Positions 55,201 through 64,000 of a DNA stretch of 64,000 bases are shown one piece after another. The translations under genes and the position numbers were made by a program. The notes beneath the pieces are model-generated. The model ran no database searches. It saw only the letters and a list, made by a program, of their open reading frames with translations, and was not told the origin of the DNA. Source of the DNA: Escarpia spicata (Eukaryota; Annelida; Polychaeta; Sabellida; Siboglinidae); the NCBI GenBank assembly GCA_963995525.1, contig OZ023206.1:42639178-42703177 (forward strand), read 5' to 3'. Numbering within the stretch: position 1 is the stretch's first letter; each line of letters begins with the position of its first letter.

Positions 55201-58200
55201 TCTCCGTCACGTAAGTTACAAGAACATATTACGTAAGTTATAGGTGTGAAAACTCATCCCCATTTGATGTTTTATCTTGTCTAAAGCAGCAGTACATTCA
55301 GTACTCACGAGACAAACATGTCCCATGTCAAAGTGTTCGAACAAAATTTATGCATATCACAGCATAACGGTATTTTAAGTGGACTTTTTTCGGCGGACGG
55401 ATCCTTAATGTGGTCTTACCCCAAATATATGTTTTGCATGTTACAAATCTTCACGAAGGCTAGACTGATATCAAGCTACACACATAACTAGATTAACCAC
55501 AAATGGGAATGCATGTTACCGTTTTATCTCCGTCACGTAAGTTACAAGAACATATTACGTAAGTTATAGGTGTGAAAACTCATCCCCATTTGATGTTTTA
55601 TCTTGTCTGAAGCAGCAGTACATTCAGTACTCACGAGACAAACATGTTCCATGTCAAAGTGTTCGAACAAAATTTATGCATATCACAGCATAACGGTATT
55701 TTAAGTGGACTTTTTTCTGCGGACGGATCCTTAATGTGGTCTTACCCCAAATAGATGTTTTGCATGATACAAATCTTCACGAAGGCTAGACTGATATCAA
55801 GCTACACACATAACTAGATTAACCACAAATGGGAATGCATGTTACCGTTTTATCTCCGTCACGTAAGTTACAAGAACATATTACGTAAGTTATAGGTGTG
55901 AAAACTCATCCCCATTTGATGTTTTATCTTGTCTAAAGCAGAAGTACATTCAGTACTCACGAGACAAACATGTCCCATGTCAAAGTGTTCGAGCACAATT
56001 TATGCATATCACAGCATAACGGTATTTTAAGTGAACTTTTTTCGGCGGACGGATCCTTAATGTGGTCTTACCCCAAATAGATGTTTTGCATGTTACAAAT
56101 CTTCACGAAGGCTAGACTGATATCAAGCTACACACATAACTAGATTAACCACAAATGGGAATGCATGTTACCGTTTTATCTCCGTCACGTAAGTTACAAG
56201 AACATATTACGTAAGTTATAGGTGTGAAAACTCATCCCCATTTGATGTTTTATCTTGTCTAAAGCAGCAGTACATTCAGTACTCACGAGACAAACATGTC
56301 CCATGTCAAAGTGTTCGAACACAATTTATGCATATCACAGCATAACGGTATTTTAAGTGAACTTTTTTCGGCGGACGGATCCTTAATGTGGTCTTACCCC
56401 AAATAGATGTTTTGCATGTTACAAATCTTCACGAAGGCTAGACTGATATCAAGCTACACACATAACTAGATTAACCACAAATGGGAATGCATGTTACCGT
56501 TTTATCTCCGTCACGTAAGTTACAAGAACATATTACGTAAGTTATAGGTGTGAAAACTTATCCCCATTTGATGTTTTATCTTGTCTAAAGCAGCAGTACA
56601 TTCAGTACTCACGAGACAAACATGTCCCATGTCAAAGTGTTCGAACAAAATTTATGCATATCACAGCATAACGGTATTTTAAGTGGACTTTTTTCGGCGG
56701 ACGGATCCTTAATGTGGTCTTACCCCAAATAGATGTTTTGCATGTTACAAATCTTCACGAAGGCTATACTGATATCAAGCTACACACATAACTAGATTAA
56801 CCACAAATGGGAATGCATGTTACCGTTTTATCTCCGTCACGTAAGTTACAAGAACATATTACGTAAGTTATAGGTGTGAAAACTCATCCCCATTTGATGT
56901 TTTATCTTGTCTAAAGCAGCAGTACATTCAGTACTCACGAGACAAACATGTCCCATTTCAAAGTGTTCGAACACAATTTATGCATATCACAGCATAACGG
57001 TATTTTAAGTGGACTTTTTTCGGCGGACGGATCCTTAATGTGGTCTTACCCCAAATATATGTTTTGCAAGTTACAAATCTTCACGAAGGCTAGACTGATA
57101 TCAAGGTACACACATAACTAGATTAACCACAAATGGGAATGCATGTTACCGTTTTATCTCCGTCACGTAAGTTACAAGAACATATTACGTAAGTTATAGG
57201 TGTGAAAACTCATCCCCATTTGATGTTTTATCTTGTCTAAAGCAGCAGTACATTCAGTACTCACGAGACAAACATGTCCCATGTCAAAGTGTTCGAACAC
57301 AATTTATGCATATCACAGCATAACGGTATTTTAAGTGAACTTTTTTCGGCGGACGGATCCTTAATGTGGTCTTACCCCAAATAGATGTTTTGCATGTTAC
57401 AAATCTTCACGAAGGCTAAACTGATATCAAGCTACACACATAACTAGATTAACCACAAATGGGAATGCATGTTACCGTTTTATCTCCGTCACGTAAGTTA
57501 CAAGAACATATTACGTAAGTTATAGGTGTGAAAACTTATCCCCATTTGATGTTTTATCTTGTCTAAAGCAGCAGTACATTCAGTACTCACGAGACAAACA
57601 TGTCCCATGTCAAAGTGTTCGAACAAAATTTATGCATATCACAGCATAACGGTATTTTAAGTGGACTTTTTTCGGCGGACGGATCCTTAATGTGGTCTTA
57701 CCCCAAATAGATGTTTTGCATGTTACAAATCTTCACGAAGGCTAGACTGATATCAAGCTACACACATAACTAGATTAACCACAAATGGGAATGCATGTTA
57801 CCGTTTTATCTCCGTCACGTAAGTTACAAGAACATATTACGTAAGTTATAGGTGTGAAAACTCATCCCCATTTGATGTTTTATCTTGTCTAAAGCAGCAG
57901 TACATTCAGTACTCACGAGACAAACATGTCCCATGTCAAAGTGTTCGAACAAAATTTATGCATATCACAGCATAACGGTATTTTAAGTGGACTTTTTTCG
58001 GCGGACGGATCCTTAATGTGGTCTTACCCCAAATAGATGTTTTGCATGTTACAAATCTTCACGAAGGCTAGACTGATATCAAGCTACACACATAACTAGA
58101 TTAACCACAAATGGGAATGCATGTTACCGTTTTATCTCCGTCACGTAAGTTACAAGAACATATTACGTAAGTTATAGGTGTGAAAACTCATCCCCATTTG

Positions 58201-59062
58201 ATGTTTTATCTTGTCTAAAGCAGCAGTACATTCAGTACTCACGAGACAAACATGTCCCATGTCAAAGTGTTCGAACACAATTTATGCATATCACAGCATA
58301 ACGGTATTTTAAGTGAACTTTTTTCGGCGGACGGATCCTTAATGTGGTCTTACCCCAAATAGATGTTTTGCATGTTACAAATCTTCACGAAGGCTAGACT
58401 GATATCAAGCTACACACATAACTAGATTAACCACAAATGGGAATGCATGTTACCGTTTTATCTCCGTCACGTAAGTTACAAGAACATATTACGTAAGTTA
58501 TAGGTGTGAAAACTTATCCCCATTTGATGTTTTATCTTGTCTAAAGCAGCAGTACATTCAGTACTCACGAGACAAACGTGTCCCATTTCAAAGTGTTCGA
58601 ACACAATTTATGCATATCATAGCATAACGGTATTTTAAGTGAACTTTTTTCGGCGGACGGATCCTTAATGTGGTCTTACCCCAAATAGATGTTTTGCATG
58701 TTACAAATCTTCACGAAGGCTAGACTGATATCAAGCTACACATATAACTAGATTAACCACAAATGGGAATGCATGTTACCGTTTTATCTCCGTCACGTAA
58801 GTTACAAGAACATATTACGTAAGTTATAGGTGTGAAAACTCATCCCCATTTGATGTTTTATCTTGTCTAAAGCAGCAGTACATTCAGTACTCACGAGACA
58901 AACATGTCCCATGTCAAAGTGTTCGAACAAAATTTATGCATATCACAGCATAACGGTATTTTAAGTGGACTTTTTTCGGCGGACGGATCCTTAATGTGGT
59001 CTTACCCCAAATATATGTTTTGCATGTTACAAATCTTCACGAAGGCTAGACTGATATCAAGC
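49283..59062. repeat. Fifteen-monomer (4890 bp) tandem duplication
   Basis: About twelve rare variants recur in the same order exactly 4890 bases apart. Examples are 49664 and 54554 (TCCTTCACG), 53688 and 58578 (ACGTGT), and the paired TGAAGC, CTGCGG, GCATGATAC, GCAGAAG, GAGCAC, CTATAC, GCAAGT and CATATA changes. The left boundary lies to the right of position 57 in the copy at 49226, since that copy has G57 and the corresponding copy at 54116 has C57. Similarity continues to about 59,233, where T229 appears in the copy at 59006. I saw no difference inside the two units, so the event is very recent or the two units are kept identical by conversion. Confidence 0.88.
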
Positions 59063-61939
59063 TACACACATAACTAGATTAACCACAAATGGGAATGCAT
59101 GTTACCGTTTTATCTCCGTCACGTAAGTTACAAGAACATATTACGTAAGTTATAGGTGTGAAAACTCATCCCCATTTGATGTTTTATCTTGTCTAAAGCA
59201 GCAGTACATTCAGTACTCACGAGACAAACATGTTCCATGTCAAAGTGTTCGAACAAAATTTATGCATATCACAGCATAACGGTATTTTAAGTAGACTTTT
59301 TTCGGCGGACGGATCCTTAATGTGGTCTTACCCCAAATAGATGTTTTGCATGTTACAAATCTTCACGAAGGCTAGACTGATATCAAGCTACACACATAAC
59401 TAGATTAACCACAAATGGGAATGCATGTTACCGTTTTATCTCCGTCACGTAAGTTACAAGAACATATTACGTAAGTTATAGGTGTGAAAACTCATCCCCA
59501 TTTGATGTTTTATCTTGTCTAAAGCAGCAGTACATTCAGTACTCACGAGACAAACATGTCCCATGTCAAAGTGTTCGAACACAATTTATGCATATCACAG
59601 CATAACGGTATTTTAAGTGAACTTTTTTCGGCGGACGGATCCTTAATGTGGTCTTACCCCAAATAGATGTTTTGCATGTTACAAATCTTCACGAAGGCTA
59701 AACTGATATCAAGCTACACACATAACTAGATTAACCACAAATGGGAATGCATGTTACCGTTTTATCTCCGTCACGTAAGTTACAAGAACATATTACGTAA
59801 GTTATAGGTGTGAAAACTTATCCCCATTTGATGTTTTATCTTGTCTAAAGCAGCAGTACATTCAGTACTCACGAGACAAACATGTCCCATGTCAAAGTGT
59901 TCGAACAAAATTTATGCATATCACAGCATAACGGTATTTTAAGTGGACTTTTTTCGGCGGACGGATCCTTAATGTGGTCTTACCCCAAATATATGTTTTG
60001 CATGTTACAAATCTTCACGAAGGCTAGACTGATATCAAGCTACACACATAACTAGATTAACCACAAATGGGAATGCATGTTACCGTTTTATCTCCGTCAC
60101 GTAAGTTACAAGAACATATTACGTAAGTTATAGGTGTGAAAACTCATCCCCATTTGATGTTTTATCTTGTCTAAAGCAGCAGTACATTCAGTACTCACGA
60201 GACAAACATGTCCCATGTCAAAGTGTTCGAACAAAATTTATGCATATCACAGCATAACGGTATTTTAAGTGGACTTTTTTCGGCGGACGGATCCTTAATG
60301 TGGTCTTACCCCAAATAGATGTTTTGCATGTTACAAATCTTCACGAAGGCTAGACTGATATCAAGCTACACACATAACTAGATTAACCACAAATGGGAAT
60401 GCATGTTACCGTTTTATCTCCGTCACGTAAGTTACAAGAACATATTACGTAAGTTATAGGTGTGAAAACTCATCCCCATTTGATGTTTTATCTTGTCTAA
60501 AGCAGCAGTACATTCAGTACTCACGAGACAAACATGTCCCATGTCAAAGTGTTCGAACACAATTTATGCATATCACAGCATAACGGTATTTTAAGTGAAC
60601 TTTTTTCGGCGGACGGATCCTTAATGTGGTCTTACCCCAAATAGATGTTTTGCATGTTACAAATCTTCACGAAGGCTAGACTGATATCAAGCTACACACA
60701 TAACTAGATTAACCACAAATGGGAATGCATGTTACCGTTTTATCTCCGTCACGTAAGTTACAAGAACATATTACGTAAGTTATAGGTGTGAAAACTTATC
60801 CCCATTTGATGTTTTATCTTGTCTAAAGCAGCAGTACATTCAGTACTCACGAGACAAACGTGTCCCATTTCAAAGTGTTCGAACACAATTTATGCATATC
60901 ATAGCATAACGGTATTTTAAGTGAACTTTTTTCGGCGGACGGATCCTTAATGTGGTCTTACCCCAAATAGATGTTTTGCATGTTACAAATCTTCACGAAG
61001 GCTAGACTGATATCAAGCTACACATATAACTAGATTAACCACAAATGGGAATGCATGTTACCGTTTTATCTCCGTCACGTAAGTTACAAGAACATATTAC
61101 GTAAGTTATAGGTGTGAAAACTCATCCCCATTTGATGTTTTATCTTGTCTAAAGCAGCAGTACATTCAGTACTCACGAGACAAACATGTCCCATGTCAAA
61201 GTGTTCGAACAAAATTTATGCATATCACAGCATAACGGTATTTTAAGTGGACTTTTTTCGGCGGACGGATCCTTAATGTGGTCTTACCCCAAATATATGT
61301 TTTGCATGTTACAAATCTTCACGAAGGCTAGACTGATATCAAGCTACACACATAACTAGATTAACCACAAATGGGAATGCATGTTACCGTTTTATCTCCG
61401 TCACGTAAGTTACAAGAACATATTACGTAAGTTATAGGTGTGAAAACTCATCCCCATTTGATGTTTTATCTTGTCTAAAGCAGCAGTACATTCAGTACTC
61501 ACGAGACAAACATGTTCCATGTCAAAGTGTTCGAACAAAATTTATGCATATCACAGCATAACGGTATTTTAAGTAGACTTTTTTCGGCGGACGGATCCTT
61601 AATGTGGTCTTACCCCAAATAGATGTTTTGCATGTTACAAATCTTCACGAAGGCTAGACTGATATCAAGCTACACACATAACTAGATTAACCACAAATGG
61701 GAATGCATGTTACCGTTTTATCTCCGTCACGTAAGTTACAAGAACATATTACGTAAGTTATAGGTGTGAAAACTCATCCCCATTTGATGTTTTATCTTGT
61801 CTAAAGCAGCAGTACATTCAGTACTCACGAGACAAACATGTCCCATGTCAAAGTGTTCGAACACAATTTATGCATATCACAGCATAACGGTATTTTAAGT
61901 GAACTTTTTTCGGCGGACGGATCCTTAATGTGGTCTTAC
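58028..61939. repeat. Five-monomer block repeated at offset 2282 (58028-59657 and 60310-61939)
   Basis: The copies with ACGTGT/T267 (58354 and 60636), T64 CATATA (58680 and 61).962-scale equivalents at 60962, and T9/T229 with GTAGAC (59006 and 61288) recur in order, flanked by C251/A289 copies. The GTAGAC change occurs only in these two T9/T229 copies. The ACGTGT base is at 58578 and 60860, exactly seven monomers apart. This event followed the 15-monomer duplication, because it copies its right-hand end. Confidence 0.82.
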
Positions 61940-63895
61940 CCCAAATAGATGTTTTGCATGTTACAAATCTTCAAGAAGGCTAGACTGATATCAAGCTACA
62001 CACATAACTAGATTAACCACAAATGGGAATGCATGTTACCGTTTTATCTCCGTCACGTAAGTTACAAGAACATATTACGTAAGTTATAGGTGTGAAGACT
62101 TATCCCCATTTGATGTTTTATCTTGTCTAAAGCAGCAGTACATTCAGTACTCACGAGACAAACATGTCCCATGTCAAAGTGTTCGAACAAAATTTATGCA
62201 TTTCACAGCATAACGGTATTTTAAGTGGACTTTTTTCGGCGGACGGATCCTTAATGTGGTCTTACCCCAAATAGATGTTTTGCATGTTACAAATCTTCAC
62301 GAAGGCTAGACTGATATCAAGCTACACACATAACTAGATTAACCACAAATGGGAATGCATGTTACCGTTTTATCTCCGTCACGTAAGTTACAAGAACATA
62401 TTACGTAAGTTATAGGTGTGAAAACTCATCCCCATTTGATGTTTTATCTTGTCTAAAGCAGCAGTACATTCAGTACTCACGAGACAAACATGTCCCATGT
62501 CAAAGTGTTCGAACAAAATTTATGCATATCACAGCATAACGGTATTTTAAGTGGACTTTTTTCGGCGGACGGATCCTTAATGTGGTCTTACCCCAAATAG
62601 ATGTTTTGCATGTTACAAATCTTCACGAAGGCTAGACTGATATCAAGCTACACACATAACTAGATTAACCACAAATGGGAATGCATGTTACCGTTTTATC
62701 TCCGTCACGTAAGTTACAAGAACATATTACGTAAGTTATAGGTGTGAAAACTCATCCCCATTTGATGTTTTATCTTGTCTAAAGCAGCAGTACATTCAGT
62801 ACTCACGAGACAAACATGTTCCATGTCAAAGTGTTCGAACAAAATTTATGCATATCACAGCATAACGGTATTTTAAGTGGACTTTTTTCGGCGGACGGAT
62901 CCTTAATGTGGTCTTACCCCAAATATATGTTTTGCATGTTACAAATCTTCACGAAGGCTAGACTGATATCAAGCTACACACATAACTAGATTAACCACAA
63001 ATGGGAATGCATGTTACCGTTTTATCTCCGTCACGTAAGTTACAAGAACATATTACGTAAGTTATAGGTGTGAAAACTCATCCCCATTTGATGTTTTATC
63101 TTGTCTAAAGCAGCAGTACATTCAGTACTCACGAGACAAACATGTCCCATGTCAAAGTGTTCGAGCACAATTTATGCATATCACAGCATAACGGTATTTT
63201 AAGTGAACTTTTTTCGGCGGACGGATCCTTAATGTGGTCTTACCCCAAATAGATGTTTTGCATGTTACAAATCTTCACGAAGGCTAGACTGATATCAAGC
63301 TACACACATAACTAGATTAACCACAAATGGGAATGCATGTTACCGTTTTATCTCCGTCACGTAAGTTACAAGATCATATTACGTAAGTTATAGGTGTGAA
63401 AACTTATCCCCATTTGATGTTTTATCTTGTCTAAAGCAGCAGTACATTCAGTACTCACGAGACAAACATGTCCCATGTCAAAGTGTTCGAACCAAATTTA
63501 TGCATATCACAGCATAACGGTATTTTAAGTGCACTTTTTTCGGCGGACGGATCCTTAATGTGGTCTTACCCCAAATAGATGTTTTGCATGTTACAAATCT
63601 TCACGAAGGCTAGACTGATATCAAGCTACACACATAACTAGATTAACCACAAATGGGAATGCATGTTACCGTTTTATCTCCGTCACGTAAGTTACAAGAA
63701 CATATTACGTAAGTTATAGGTGTGAAAACTCATCCCCATTTGATGTTTTATCTTGTCTAAAGCAGCAGTACATTCAGTACTCACGAGACAAACATGTCCC
63801 ATGTCAAAGTGTTCGAACAAAATTTATGCATATCACAGCATAACGGTATTTTAAGTGGACTTTTTTCGGCGGACGGATCCTTAATGTGGTCTTAC

Positions 63896-64000
63896 CCCAA
63901 ATAGATGTTTTGCATGTTACAAATCTTCACGAAGGCTAGACTGATATCAAGCTACACACATAACTAGATTAACCACAAATGGGAATGCATGTTACCGTTT
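63896..64000 (+). repeat. Partial monomer at the window end
   Basis: The first 105 bases of a further copy (G9, G44, C57, C62, A90, G102). It is cut by the window, not by a natural edge, so the array continues to the right. The left end likewise begins at full monomer identity, so the array probably extends there too. Confidence 0.95.

Larger units (their letters stand above)
1..64000. repeat. 326-bp satellite DNA array, 196 complete monomers plus a partial
   Basis: The entire window is a head-to-tail array of one monomer. Starts, taken at the first C of CCCAAAT, fall at 1, 327, 653, 979 and every 326 bases up to 37,817. After one lost T they continue at 38142, 38468 and so on to 63570. Length is therefore constant over 64 kb apart from that base. 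Copies usually differ at only a handful of about twenty recurring positions, so most pairs look 97-99% identical by eye. G+C is about 37%. CTAG occurs in the monomer at positions 69-72 and puts a TAG stop on both strands. Because 326 is not a multiple of 3, any stop visits all three frames within 978 bp, so no long coding frame can exist. Length near two nucleosomes, homogeneity and HOR structure are typical of centromeric or other heterochromatic satellites (family knowledge). The location is inference, and the family is not recognised. Confidence 0.98.
47270..64000. repeat. Zone 5: 51 generic monomers plus partial copy, with a 15-monomer duplication
   Basis: Copies here lack C27, T298, C309 and G84. 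The first six (47270-49225) repeat the order of 10433-12388 (T234, then T90/T229, then A289, then T162, then A153/T234/G255). From 49,283 a set of rare variants appears: a CpG-losing G-to-T at 49664, GGATTT before the T-run, TGAAGC, CTGCGG, GCATGATAC, GAGCAC, CTATAC, GCAAGT, ACGTGT and CATATA. The whole set reappears 4890 bases later. The last copies (from 61940) carry several private substitutions each. The window ends inside the array, at monomer position 105. Confidence 0.88.

Noticed and set aside
49283..59062. Certain assembly artefact
   Set aside because: The duplicated unit is suspicious because no differences were seen, but similar nested duplications with accumulated private changes occur elsewhere in the window, so a real recent event is equally plausible without read data.
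1..64000. Protein-coding genes or long open frames
   Set aside because: Fixed stops occur on both strands in each 326-bp unit, and the length not divisible by 3 brings them into every frame within 978 bp. Any short open frame repeats with the satellite and shows no coding signal.
1..64000. CRISPR array
   Set aside because: Regular repeats are present, but the unit is 326 bp, contiguous and without unique spacers, and there are no cas genes.
1..64000. Telomeric repeats, rDNA, tRNA genes, transposon or retrotransposon insertion
   Set aside because: No TTAGGG- or TTTAGGG-type runs, no rRNA- or tRNA-like segments, no terminal repeats or target-site duplications, and no break in the 326-bp phase apart from one base.

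Overview
The whole 64-kb window is one uninterrupted tandem array of a single satellite DNA with a 326-bp monomer, all in the same orientation. It holds 196 complete monomers plus a 105-base partial copy at the right end. The phase set by the first monomer (starts at 1, 327, 653, 979 and so on) holds to position 37,817. There a single T is lost from a T-run (38108-38112), and every later start is shifted by exactly one base (38142 ... 63570, 63896). I see no gene, RNA gene, transposon, unique spacer, orientation switch or array edge. Organism: a eukaryote, because a long, highly homogenised, head-to-tail satellite with a monomer near two nucleosome lengths is typical of centromeric, pericentromeric or subtelomeric heterochromatin. 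Host and chromosomal position cannot be settled from sequence alone. A plant is a reasonable but unproven guess. I did not recognise the family.

Monomer: about 37% G+C (122 of 326 by hand count in the first copy). It has one BamHI, EcoRV, SnaBI, BstBI and ScaI site per typical copy, a polymorphic 10/12-bp palindrome around TTCGAA, the palindrome TTACGTAA, and several internal direct repeats. The internal repeats suggest the monomer itself grew from an older unit of roughly 80 bp. In the entries, 'position N' means the base within the monomer, counting from the first C of CCCAAAT.

Monomers differ at about twenty recurring diagnostic positions, and the order of these variants shows a higher-order repeat (HOR) organisation. 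Zone 1 (1-12,714) is a mixture of 4-, 5- and 14-monomer periodicities. Zone 2 (12,715-26,732) is a 4-monomer HOR (1304 bp) of types X-Y-Z-F, alternating with a variant quartet to give an 8-monomer unit (2608 bp). Zone 3 (26,733-34,556) is mixed, with a perfect-looking 6-monomer tandem duplication. Zone 4 (34,557-47,269) returns to the X-Y-Z-F HOR. Zone 5 (47,270-64,000) lacks the X and F markers, contains a 15-monomer (4890 bp) tandem duplication, and has more private mutations towards its right end.

Regions match at several scales: offsets of 652, 1304, 1630, 1956, 2282, 4564, 4890 and 21,842 bases, all exact multiples of 326 before the lost T. This fits repeated unequal exchange or gene conversion in register. 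Hybrid monomers mark some of the exchange points. Identity statements come from reading by eye, not from an alignment program.
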